Of a DNA stretch of 64,000 nt, positions 1 through 9,017 are shown in pieces. A program made the position numbers and the translations under genes. Source of the stretch: Flammulina velutipes (lineage: Eukaryota > Basidiomycota > Agaricomycetes > Agaricales > Physalacriaceae); the NCBI GenBank assembly GCA_011800155.1, contig CM022372.1, forward strand, positions 620,001-684,000, in the 5' to 3' direction. A model generated the notes under the pieces. That model was given only the letters and a program-made list of their open reading frames with translations. It was not told the origin of the DNA and made no database searches. Every line of letters starts with the position of its first letter. The first letter of the stretch is position 1.

Positions 1-1458
1 GGTACATCGTCTATGTAAGGCCTAGTAAAGGCTGGTATTTCGTCTTTGAGAATATGAGTAACATCTTCGTGGAAGATGGGTACTGAATTCGTCCAACCCA
101 TGGGTAAGGTCTTGAGTCGTAATGCCCCATACGGAGTAGAGAACGTTGTCATGTCTCTGGATTTTTCCGCTAAGTGTCGTTCGTCGTACCCGACATACAA
201 GTCTAGGGTACCCCCACAAGCTCTTCCAGCAAACGCTTCCGCTAATTCTTCGGTGGCGGGAGGTAAGCCTGAATGCGCAATAGTAACTGCATTCAATGGT
301 TCTAAGCTATGGACCAATCGAAGTTTCTTGCCATCTTTCTTAACTACACAGAACCAACGCGACCTGTATGACGAGTTCGAAGGCTCATACACGCCGGAGT
401 CCAGCTTGTTCTTTATTATCGCGCAGACTTCGTTGAAGATTCCCGGTGGAATCTTGATTGGCCTTAGTACCCATGGTACATGAGGTATGACTGGCATGTC
501 TACTGGCGGGAAGAAGTCTTCCCGGAATCTTCCCTTCTCTGATTCTTCCCATGCAAAGCCTTCATTCTGTTTGCACATGAGGTCGTCTATCAAATCTCGT
601 TCTTGAGGCCATAGGAAATTTCCGGTATGGTCCTTCTGTACTTGTTCTCTTCGTTCTTCCGTGTATCGCCCGGTGGGTTGAAACTTAGGTGGATTGGGAT
701 TCAATACAGGCATTCCCTCCAGGGGATCGCCTACAATGTTTCGCACAATTCTGAACTCGTCTGGTAAGGTTCCTAAGTGTGGTTTGACCTTCAACGCCAC
801 TGGTTTATATTTCTTTGAAGCTAGTACTTGTACAGGAGTGCCTTCTGTTTGACCTGCTCCAGGAACTTGACTTGTTCTGAGCCCCATGCTTCAGGAGGTA
901 GTGTAACCGTTAGATTGCTAAACACTTTACTTAGTTCTGCGGGAACGTCGTAGAATATATTCGCTGTATCCAACTGATGGCTAGCTAAGTCCTGTTCAAA
1001 ACTTGGAGGATACTTTTGATCGTCTGTTAAAGGCTGACTCCAAGTTTCTATCGTATTAGACAGGTTTCCATGTTTATGGAAGCCCGCTATCTTCTTGCGT
1101 GGAATTTTCCGTTGATTCCCCGGAAATTCCCTTCCTGTGCTATCGTATGCTACAGGCGGTTCTTCGTATTGATATTCATTGCGCAAGGGTTTAACTGCAT
1201 TGTGAATACCCTCTGTGGATTTTCTTAGGTATAGGTTCGTAACGGCTTCGGTTGTGAAAGTTGACCGGGAATCTCCGGGCACATAGGTTTCCACCAAATG
1301 TATCCCCCCTGAGACCCTTGATCACTTAGGATTAGAGCAACCTCTCCTTGATCCTCGATCAATTCCTCGAGTGTTGCAGAAAAACCGGTATAGCCGGGGT
1401 TGCTGATACCTAGGCATTTGCCCTCTCTTGTATGTAGGCAAAGTGATTTTCTTCCCAT
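1..1458 (-). pseudogene. Retroelement pol: linker and N-terminal reverse transcriptase, frameshifted and cut by window edge
   Basis: On the minus strand the protein continues through three successive frames: about 1458-1270, 1297-830, and from about 840 to position 1. The last frame is a clear reverse transcriptase. It contains a VKKDGKKLRLVHSLEPLN-type fingers motif, the GLPPATEELAE region, YGALRLKTLPMGWTNS, and the catalytic YIDDV at the very edge of the window (about 5-20). Such stepwise frame changes without intron signals indicate small indels, or sequencing errors. RT would copy element RNA into DNA. Thumb, RNase H and integrase domains are outside the window. Confidence 0.85.
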
Positions 1459-2389
1459 TGCTGGGATCTGTTATAGTCGCTACGACAGCACCATCTTTAA
1501 GGGTGGTTGTATTGATACTCGAGATCACATCAAAGGGTCGTCCTAAAAGGACTTCGTATGCAGGGTCTCTGATGATATGAACTTGTAGATAGAACGTTAT
1601 TCCACCAAAGTCAAATGCTACGTTTCTGGCTAAGCCTGCAGTGCGGGTTTGTCCTTTGTCGGCGCTTTCCATAATAATGTTGAATGAAGGATCGAATGGG
1701 ATTCCTAATTCAAGCGCGGCTTTTAACGACATCGATACAATTTGGGACCCGCTATCAAGTAGACTTTCCTTCTTGCCGGCCCCAAAGATCGTGGGCCATA
1801 GGGTTCGAAGGTCAGCACTTTCAGCTGCAACGTTTGATCGTGGTAGTTGGTATGGGCCAGCGTAACCCGTATGGTTAAACAGTTGTTCGACCAAATCATG
1901 GCATACCACTGATCCTAGAGGTAGCTGACTCGAATTTTGTAAGTTAATCGAGTAGTACATAGGATCTTCACTTGCGTGATATTCCGGGATTTCGTCGGAT
2001 TCAACTGTCTGCTGGTTGACCTTAACGTTCTTTGCTCTTAAGTTTTCTAACAGGTCTTTCTGCCAAGCCTCGTTAGTCGCTAACAGTTCTTCGGGGAGTA
2101 GTTTCTTCCATAGAGAACGCCATCCGGGATTCCGACTAAGGAGATCCTTTAGCTTTGATATGCGTTGGTAGCTCTTATGTTTTTCTACTTCCTTCTTTAC
2201 TGCGGCTTCTTCCGTGGCGTTAGCGGGATTTTCCCGTTTATCTTCAGTCTTGCGACTATCTATGGGTTCTGGTCCTTCCAGTACCTCCTCGAGTATCTCA
2301 CTCAAGTCGGGTTCTTCATCGTCTATTTCCGCCACTGGTGGCTCCACGAATTTTACTTGTTTCTGTCGAGTAGGGATCACTACTTCCAT
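1322..2389 (-). CDS. Retroelement aspartic protease ORF (start of pol)
   Basis: A 355-residue ORF beginning at ATG 2389, in a different frame from Gag. The N-terminal part is acidic and probably a spacer. The protease signature lies in the C-terminal half: an active-site LDSGSQIVSM motif and, about 85 residues later, the flap/C-terminal motif VLLGRPF, both characteristic of retropepsins. The protease would process Gag and Pol in the particle. The last roughly 35 residues of the frame look random, while the expected continuation is found in another frame from about 1440. This implies a frameshift in this copy near 1440. Confidence 0.85.
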   Translation of the reverse strand: MEVVIPTRQKQVKFVEPPVAEIDDEEPDLSEILEEVLEGPEPIDSRKTEDKRENPANATEEAAVKKEVEKHKSYQRISKLKDLLSRNPGWRSLWKKLLPEELLATNEAWQKDLLENLRAKNVKVNQQTVESDEIPEYHASEDPMYYSINLQNSSQLPLGSVVCHDLVEQLFNHTGYAGPYQLPRSNVAAESADLRTLWPTIFGAGKKESLLDSGSQIVSMSLKAALELGIPFDPSFNIIMESADKGQTRTAGLARNVAFDFGGITFYLQVHIIRDPAYEVLLGRPFDVISSINTTTLKDGAVVATITDPSNGKKITLPTYKRGQMPRYQQPRLYRFFCNTRGIDRGSRRGCSNPK

Positions 2390-2562
2390 TCTTAGACCTC
2401 TGGGTTGAGGTATCTTCTTTTGTGGTTCAACTGGTTCAGGCTCTTCTGGTTTTTCCTTTTCTATAGCGCTATGACTTCTTGTACGATGCTGAGTATTTTG
2501 GCTCTCAGGAGGGAGGGTTCGCTGTCGCAGTATTTCAGACGAACCTCCGTCCGTCCTCGAGC

Positions 2563-3999
2563 CTAATCGAAATCCTCCCTTGAATACGCGGGATCGACCA
2601 TCGACTGCTGTTGGTATATGGATGTGTCAATCGTTCCAGATGGAGCAAAGAAGTCCTCCTGTTGGATTCCTTCATATGCTTGCACCTGTGGCGTTTCTGG
2701 TAGAGTAGATCCCGATTCTCTCTGGAACTTTGCCACTTGCTCGAGCGGATTAGGTCCATTCTTGTTTCGTGTAAGAGAAATTCCATTGCGCAGGAAATAC
2801 CAGTTCGAGTTAGCTGGTTTGTAAATCCAGCCTTCCTTCTCTAGTTTGTTCTTTTCCGGGCATTCCATAAGGAAATGTCCGGGTTCGTCACAGAAGAAGC
2901 ACTTCCCGTTCACCGCAGCTGGTCTGCGTTGGGGTAAGAAGTTCGCAGGCATAGGGACTAATCCTTTGGGTGCGGAGGATCCCAAGTTTTGCACGGGATA
3001 TGGCGCTTGTTGACTTTGTTGTATGTACTGTGGGTATCCCATTTGTTGGGCAGGATACTGCTGTACTTGAACTTGTCTGGCCGTTGACATCCGTTCCATG
3101 AGGTTCATCATCCTTCGAGTATCTTCTTGTCTGGCTTTCTCCATCTCTTTCATTTCATCCTGTCGTGCTTTTTCCAAAGCCTTCAAGGTATCCGTGAGTG
3201 AGTTGATACTGGCCACTTGATCGTGCATATCTTCAATCTTTACTCGAGCAGTGGAGGGTGTTACTAACTCGCGTTCGTTGGTAGCACCTCCATTAACTAC
3301 AGGGGCTCCTCCGAACGTCTCCACTTCTTCTAAGTATTTTTCAGCTACTCTGACCACGTCAACTAAGGTCCATCTTTGTCCAAGAGGATTGTTGGGTGGG
3401 ATCGGTAAAACCCGCAAGTCGGTGTATATTGCTGCCCATGCTGGACCAGCAAAGCAATACTGTAACATATTCAACACCGTCTTTTGAGTAACATCTCCAA
3501 TATCAATTAGATACTGTAGTTTGTGTACTACCTCTCTTCTGAACTCCATCAATCTCATCTTAGTTGCGATCGGCCTTGCCCGAAAGTGGCGAGTGACTTC
3601 TTCGACTTCTTCAAGAGTAAACTCTTTATCTTGGTCGCCTTTGTTATACAGTTTTTGTACTGCGTTTTTGAAGGCTTGCCAATCTCCGGCTGAATATTCG
3701 GGTAAAGCCGCCCATTGGCGTCTAATTTCATATCCCACATACAAAGTTGCTATCTCGATTTGGGCTGTAGGGCTCATGATGCCCCTGCCGTAGAATAAGA
3801 ACTCGCAACTAGTTAGGAAGTCCCTAATATTATCGCCTTTGAATCTTGGTGTATCTTTGGCACCGGGAACGGGCATACGTTTCCCAGCTATCTGTTCTTG
3901 TGTCTCTGCGCTTAACTGGTTAACATAACCAGCTGCCGCTGGAGGCACGGGATTTTCCTGTCTTCTTGCACCATCTTCGTTGTCTCCTTGGTCTGACAT
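2563..3999 (-). CDS. gag: Retrotransposon Gag polyprotein with CCHC zinc knuckle
   Basis: A 478-residue ORF starting at an ATG (3999). The N-terminal third (about residues 30-230) is a helical capsid-like region ending in a FAGPAW segment typical of fungal gypsy Gag. A charged stretch rich in KARQ and glutamine (about 270-340) follows. Near residue 370 a zinc knuckle of the form CxxCxxxxHxxxxC is seen (CFFCDEPGHFLMEC), expected to bind the element's RNA. Gag would assemble the virus-like particle. It is the first long ORF after the leader and is followed by protease in another frame. The ORF itself is uninterrupted, unlike the downstream pol region. Confidence 0.9.
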   Translation of the reverse strand: MSDQGDNEDGARRQENPVPPAAAGYVNQLSAETQEQIAGKRMPVPGAKDTPRFKGDNIRDFLTSCEFLFYGRGIMSPTAQIEIATLYVGYEIRRQWAALPEYSAGDWQAFKNAVQKLYNKGDQDKEFTLEEVEEVTRHFRARPIATKMRLMEFRREVVHKLQYLIDIGDVTQKTVLNMLQYCFAGPAWAAIYTDLRVLPIPPNNPLGQRWTLVDVVRVAEKYLEEVETFGGAPVVNGGATNERELVTPSTARVKIEDMHDQVASINSLTDTLKALEKARQDEMKEMEKARQEDTRRMMNLMERMSTARQVQVQQYPAQQMGYPQYIQQSQQAPYPVQNLGSSAPKGLVPMPANFLPQRRPAAVNGKCFFCDEPGHFLMECPEKNKLEKEGWIYKPANSNWYFLRNGISLTRNKNGPNPLEQVAKFQRESGSTLPETPQVQAYEGIQQEDFFAPSGTIDTSIYQQQSMVDPAYSREDFD

Positions 4000-4499
4000 T
4001 GGAATAATGGTCTTCCAAGGGGAATCGACTGTCTTAATCGTTCAAGAAAGGGATGCGGAGTGACTGGGAATAGGTTATCGAACTGAGGAAGTTCGTTGGG
4101 AGAGGGGGTTAAACTCGGTAAAGGACTAGGACTCGGAATAATCCGAGGTAGTCTAGGGAAAATAGGGATCGTGGATAGTATATATCCAGGTGGGTAGCCT
4201 GTATCCGTTGATGGATTTGCTTGGGCTTTTTGAGACTGAACGTGTTTTAAACGTTGAGCTTTAGTTCCGTCGAATAATGCGCCTGGAGGCGGTCGTTCGT
4301 GTCGGAGTTCTCTTTCAACTGGAGCACTTGAGTTTTCACCCAAGTTAGCTCTACGGCTGATTTGTTCTTGATCGTTTGAGCTTTGGCTAGGCGCGGGGTT
4401 CGCGTTACTGGCTTTGGGCTTTCGTGCAATTTTGAAGTAGGTGTAGAAGTAACTCAAGGAACCTCAATAAGAGGGATCGTTTAAGTCAAATTTATCACC

Positions 4500-4520
4500 C
4501 CTCGCGGTGGGCTCCAAAAT
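4500..4520 (-). other. Putative tRNA primer-binding site
   Basis: On the minus strand, immediately inside the LTR end (...CACATCA), the sequence reads TATTT followed by TGGAGCCCACCGCGAGGGG. A TGG start and a complement that would be a tRNA 3' end (...GGTGGGCTCCA) are the usual form of a minus-strand primer-binding site. The exact tRNA was not identified. Its position fixes the 4522-6260 LTR as the 5' LTR of this element. Confidence 0.6.
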
Positions 4521-4521
4521 A

Positions 4522-6260
4522 TGATGTGCAGTGTAGAAGAACGCCACAAAAACACACACAAAACACACACTAACAAGTCAATGGTGCGATGCGGGAAAGT
4601 CCGATGTTTATAGCGGGATTTCACGTTATAGTAGCAATCGTTCGTTTTGTAATAGGTGGTATGGGACGGGTTCTTGTTCTTTGTATCTTTGTTTTATGGG
4701 ACTGTTTCTCTCTATCTTCTGCTCAAAATGCTTATACTAGTTCGACGGGGTAACAGGGATCTGATCTTAAACTGAGTTCTAGTTTGCCACTAAGTCACAG
4801 GCCGATTGGGATGTGTGTAAAGAGACCTAATGAGGCTCTTCCCAGGCCAACAACCTTCAACCACACTAGGGAGCGGGAGCTCTGGTATCTATCTGTATAA
4901 TCAGGACTCTCCAACAACTAGTCGGGGCCTGAATAGATAGCCTAGCACAGTCTGAACCACACTTGTATGGGACTTGGGACTCCAACCAGAGTTGGTAGGT
5001 TCTTTAGATGGAATTTCCCGCGGAAACTCGGATCGTTGGAATCGCAAAGGACTTGGCTTCAACTTCTTTAATATGGGAAGTAGCTCCAATGAGTTCTTAG
5101 ATCTTTGGTTCTGTTTCTTATTTCCACCTATCTAAACAGTGGTTCTTTTTCTAACTAAATCTTAGAGTCTATTCCTCCAGTATATACGGCTTGTGGGCTG
5201 CGGATACGGGGGGCGTAAGCTACTGTAAATAGTACAAACGAGCTAGCTTTATAGTGTTTTCTATATACGTCTGAATAAGGATATAATACCGAGTCCGCTG
5301 GTTCGGGGGAATATTCCGATAGGATGTACGGAATATCCCTCTAATGGTGCCCTTGGCATTGCTGCCTATTCGTTCTGGCTTCTATTTGCTTTGAATCCAA
5401 CCAATGGTGGCGCCGTAACTGAGTTTGCAGTGGCGCCAGGTTGTTCCTTGTGCTTGGAAGCTCCACTATTTCATCGTTTCCACTATTATTAGCGGCCGAG
5501 TCCTGTCTAGCAGGAACTCTTAGCCTTTGTTCGTATTCTTATTTCATACTACGAGTCCGAGTAGTACCGACTAGGTTTGGTATACTGGACGCGCAAGTAT
5601 GTTCTTAGTATCGTGTTCGGACTTTTCCGGTAGTACTCCGGAAAAGCTATCGTTGTATCTTTACGAGTTGTCGATAGTACTCGTATTGTAGGTCCTTGTA
5701 ACGATTTACTTGTGGATCCCGAGAATCGATCAGGAACAGTCCACCGGAGTAAGTCGATCGGTGATCGAGCAGTATCTTTTGAAAGCCTAAAAGGTTACCC
5801 TGACTCCTGAGTCTCCTATGTAATATCCCGACGTCTGAGTAGTACGAACATTTGGTTTGCTAGTCCAGCAAGCGTTTAACTGCTTGCTGGCGTTGCGTCT
5901 CTTTATGTAGAGTTTCCTTGTGTAAGGGTAACTCGCCGAATTCCGTTAAGTATTTCGGAGTTTCGCGCGTTCAAGTGTATTTGATCACGATGTCTCCATC
6001 GGGGTACTTTTGATGATGATATTCAAGATCGTCATGTGTGGTTTGGCTATACCTACACGCCCTTCAGCGTGTGGCGCTTTTCCGACGAATCTTAGGAGTT
6101 TTCCGGTCGTACCACGGAAACTCCTTACACTGTATCGTATACGCGTTTCGGTCTGTAACTAGAGGTTCTTGTACTCATAGGTTCGTTCTATCACTAAGAA
6201 TGCTTCTTAGAATCGCAAATTTTGGGGTCTTTCGTACTTGCATTAATACAATGCGCATCA
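4522..6260 (-). repeat. Left LTR (5' LTR of the gypsy element), 1739 bp
   Basis: The repeat starts TGATGTGCA and ends TGCGCATCA on the plus strand, giving short inverted termini and the TG...CA ends of LTRs. It matches 9018-10755 in reverse complement over its whole length with few differences. Two hairpins are visible: a perfect 9 bp palindrome CTTTTCCGG / CCGGAAAAG with a 7 bp loop at 5622-5646, and a second around 6094-6125. On the minus strand a TATAAA-like box lies near the 3' end of the LTR (4608-4613). No credible protein is encoded; small ORFs here are chance. Confidence 0.88.
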
Positions 6261-6317
6261 CCGTGCGTCCATGAAAGAAGTTGGACACCAATCGAAGACA
6301 GACGATATACAACGAAG

Positions 6318-6722
6318 CTAAGTTGTAGGCTTGCCCTGTACGAAAGTCGGGATGTTCGCAATGCCACAAACTAGAAGCGTGTTGCTATCAAGACCGTTAG
6401 ACCCGCGAAATGTAAGGAAAAATCCGAGACGTACCATTACGCCTAGGGTGAACCTCAACGTAGGAGCGTCTATCTGACGAGCAGGACCTAAGTGCAAGTC
6501 CGCAGCCGCATCGGTATACCGTGCGGTAAGATCCAAGCTATTGAGTGGCGTGGCCACGATAGGAAAGCCTTGAGCAGTGCGATATAACGATATAGCAACG
6601 GCGAGACCAGCCTCAGCCTGCAAAAAGTCCAAGGCCTCCTCGGAAAATTGCTTGTCCAAACCCGGAATCATAGCGATTTTAAAGTTGGCCCATAGAGGAA
6701 TCAAAGCGATAGGAGAAGGCAT
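6318..6722 (-). CDS. Uncharacterised 134-aa protein, second gene of the inter-LTR cassette
   Basis: An intronless ORF from ATG 6722 to TAG 6318, on the same strand as the larger cassette gene about 440 bp upstream. It starts MPSPIALIPLWANFK. It has an amphipathic middle rich in Ala, Leu and Asp and a short hydrophobic stretch (LGVMVRLGFFL) near residue 100. I recognise no family. It ends only about 57 bp from the left LTR. It may be an accessory ORF of a retroelement, the 3' exon of a longer gene, or a host gene captured between two elements. Confidence is moderate that it is coding, because the ORF is clean and co-oriented with a spliced neighbour. Confidence 0.45.
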   Translation of the reverse strand: MPSPIALIPLWANFKIAMIPGLDKQFSEEALDFLQAEAGLAVAISLYRTAQGFPIVATPLNSLDLTARYTDAAADLHLGPARQIDAPTLRFTLGVMVRLGFFLTFRGSNGLDSNTLLVCGIANIPTFVQGKPTT

Positions 6723-7164
6723 CTGAGGCAGACGAAGACCGAGACATTACAAAAGTTCAGTCTTATAAACGATGTACAAATCTAATAGGAGGTGTATGAT
6801 CGACTGGCTAATGGGTCGGGTATTCGTCAAGGCGAAGAAAATAACGAACGTATAGGCTGTAGAAGATTGCCAATACGGAAAACGAAAATTGTAAACCCCT
6901 AAGAACAAGAAAGGGGGCCGGCGAAGACTTCATGCGAAATTCCGCTAGGAATCACGGAAGTGGCGCACAAGTGTCTTCGGGGTCTAGCTTGAAGTTCAAA
7001 TCACACGAAGTTTAGGGGACAGTTATATTTGGAGTCAATAAGCAATGGCTACAGTATCCGAAAGATAAAGATAAAGATAAAGAGCCCCGGAAACACAATA
7101 GGTAAACAGTAGTATCACCCGGAAAGAAGGGATGGGTAACTATCTAGTTGTAACAGGGAAATAT

Positions 7165-8793
7165 CTATTCGAGCATAGACTTGACAGTAGCGATATACAA
7201 GTCCTTGGTACGGTTGAACGTCTGGACGTCGCCGTGAATACGATTCAAGAGTCTAATCAACTCATTGCGATGCGCCACCTCAGTCGAAATCAGACCAGGT
7301 CCGAGTTCAGTCAACTCGTCGGCGGCGAGGAGTCGGTTGACTTGTTTGATAACTCGAGCAACAGAGCTTCCGTAACTCTGAGCGGTAGCGCCCGCTAAGA
7401 AACACGGAAAAATGCGATAAGTACAAGATTAGGATAAGAAGAACTAAACGCACCTCCAATGAATTGTTCGACAAAGGTGTTGTCAATATGAACGGAGTCA
7501 ACCTTAAGGCTCTTAAGAGGACGAGGAGATCCATCTTCCGTAGCTTTGCGTTTAGTGAGCAAAGGAGCAGGTTCCACGAAAGTGACCGTACTTCCTATAA
7601 CCTCCATGGCCTTCTGGTATGCGCGAGAAGTGATCAGCATACCTGGGATCATCGAGTAGGGAAGATAAGTTACCACACGGGGGCCTTCGACTTCAGTAGG
7701 CTATGAATAAAGGAGAAATGCCTTTAGTTCAAGCCTTAGAAGAAAGAGACAAGTACGAACCTGAGAAGGGGGAAGTCCTTGCGGCGCATTCCATCTCCAT
7801 CGATAATGGTCAAGTCCTGCAAGGGTTGAGTCAATCTTGCGACGCCTAGAAGGGAGCAACTGAGCTTACATCTTCATCGTCAGAAAGATCGGATTCAGAC
7901 CCACCATCGTCCATTTCTGAAGACACCAGACAGTCCGTTTAGTAAAGCGGAAAATGCCGGTCAAGAACGAACATACCGATATCCTCAGTAGGAGTGGCGT
8001 TGACAGTATCTCCAATGGCCTCGAGGGCATCATCGATAACGGCGGCAGACTTAACAGTCTTACCAGCCTAAGAAAGTGATACAAGTTAGAAAGACCGAAG
8101 AAGTAAGCGGAAAAGTCCATACCTTTTTCGCGGCAGCCCGCATGGCCTTAGCAGTAAGCTTAGGTGTAGGCGTAGGCTCAGGAGCTGGAGCTGGCGCCTT
8201 GACCTTAGGAACTACACGCGAAGCAGCATGAAGGGGGTGGCTCTCGGGATAAGGCGGTGCGATATAAGCCTTGCCTCGACCCACAGTATTAAGAACTGGA
8301 GTGAACATATCCGCAAGGTTGATACGGTGATGAGTTGGGCTAACGCCTAACTCCAAAAGATAGACCCAAGGACGTTGCGCAGATTCCAGAAGAAGGAGAA
8401 AATCTCGAAGGAAGCCTCCGCGGCGGTGGTTCCCTTCAGAGATTGATTGATGAGCTAGAAGATAAATAAAGATCTTAGCATGAGACATAGAAAGAAAGCG
8501 GAAAGACATACCAGCAACTTGCTAAAGAACTTGTCCACAACGACAATCGGAATATCCCGTGGCGTCGGATTGGCAGACACCGTACGCAACAAGGCCATCA
8601 CTGGGGCAGTGAGCTGTTCGATGGCGTCGACAATAAGGGAGTTGGTCGAATCCGGGAGCGAGTAATTAACCAAGAAGTCGTTGATCAACGGGGCAGTAGC
8701 AAGGCGATACTGGACGAGCTCCAGCGTAGCAATGGGGGCTTCCGCAGAGATTGAAGAACCAATGGAGTGCCATTGAGGGATCTTGGGAGGCAT
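7165..8793 (-). CDS. Uncharacterised multi-intron gene between outward-facing LTRs
   Basis: Read from ATG 8793 (MPPKIPQWHSIG), exons join through about six short GT-AG introns: near 8509-8455, 8120-8068, 7978-7919, 7872-7812, 7759-7701 and 7455-7396. They end at TAG 7165, giving a protein of roughly 400 aa. The order is a helical N-terminus (1-200), a Pro/Ala-rich linker (PAPAPEPTPTPK), a basic AKAMRAAAKK patch, an acidic Ser/Asp stretch (DDGGSESDLSDDEDD), a hydrophobic segment (VVTYLPYSMIPGMLI), and a helical C-terminus ending VKSMLE. No known domain is recognised. Open exons with consistent splice sites support a real, transcribed gene. It could be a retroelement accessory or Gag-like protein, or a captured host gene. 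Introns share a TTTTCCGC motif. Confidence 0.6.
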
Positions 8794-8836
8794 AGTAACG
8801 AAGGATAAAACGGAGAGCGCCACAGTTTTCAGCCTG

Positions 8837-8843
8837 CTTTATA
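8837..8843 (-). promoter_or_regulatory. TATA box of the inter-LTR gene
   Basis: TATAAAG on the minus strand lies about 45 bp upstream of ATG 8793, the position expected for a fungal core promoter. It supports transcription of the cassette from its own promoter and away from the right LTR. Confidence 0.45.
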
Positions 8844-9017
8844 GTGAAGAAATATTGGCAATGGAACGTGCAAAGCCGGGAGAATTCCGTTGAAATAAGC
8901 GGAATTGTCCTCCTACCTATTGGCCTTTCCAAGAGCCGAGTCCAGGAAGAATATTGAGGGATCCAACGATAGGGGAACCAGGATGGTGCGGACACCATCA
9001 AATAAGTCTATGGGAGA

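Larger units (their letters stand above)
1..4521 (-). mobile_element. Ty3/gypsy LTR retrotransposon, internal region, incomplete at window start
   Basis: Read on the minus strand from 4521 to 1, the order is primer-binding-site-like sequence, untranslated leader, gag with a zinc knuckle, aspartic protease and the beginning of reverse transcriptase. This gag-pro-RT order, together with an adjacent TG...CA-bounded LTR, defines an LTR retrotransposon; the RT and protease motifs resemble Ty3/gypsy elements of fungi. RNase H, integrase and the 3' LTR would lie beyond position 1. The coding region changes reading frame several times (after gag, and near 1440, 1270 and 840), so this copy is probably decayed. 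One of the changes could be a programmed shift. The leader from about 4457 to 4000 is open and proline-rich but has no ATG in that frame. Confidence 0.93.

Noticed and set aside
76..483. Plus-strand ORF of 135 codons
   Set aside because: It is the antisense shadow of the reverse-transcriptase domain.
4000..4457. A separate 181-codon ORF upstream of gag
   Set aside because: It has no ATG in the open part of its frame (the first possible start is TTG) and is low-complexity Pro/Ser. It is best treated as element leader.
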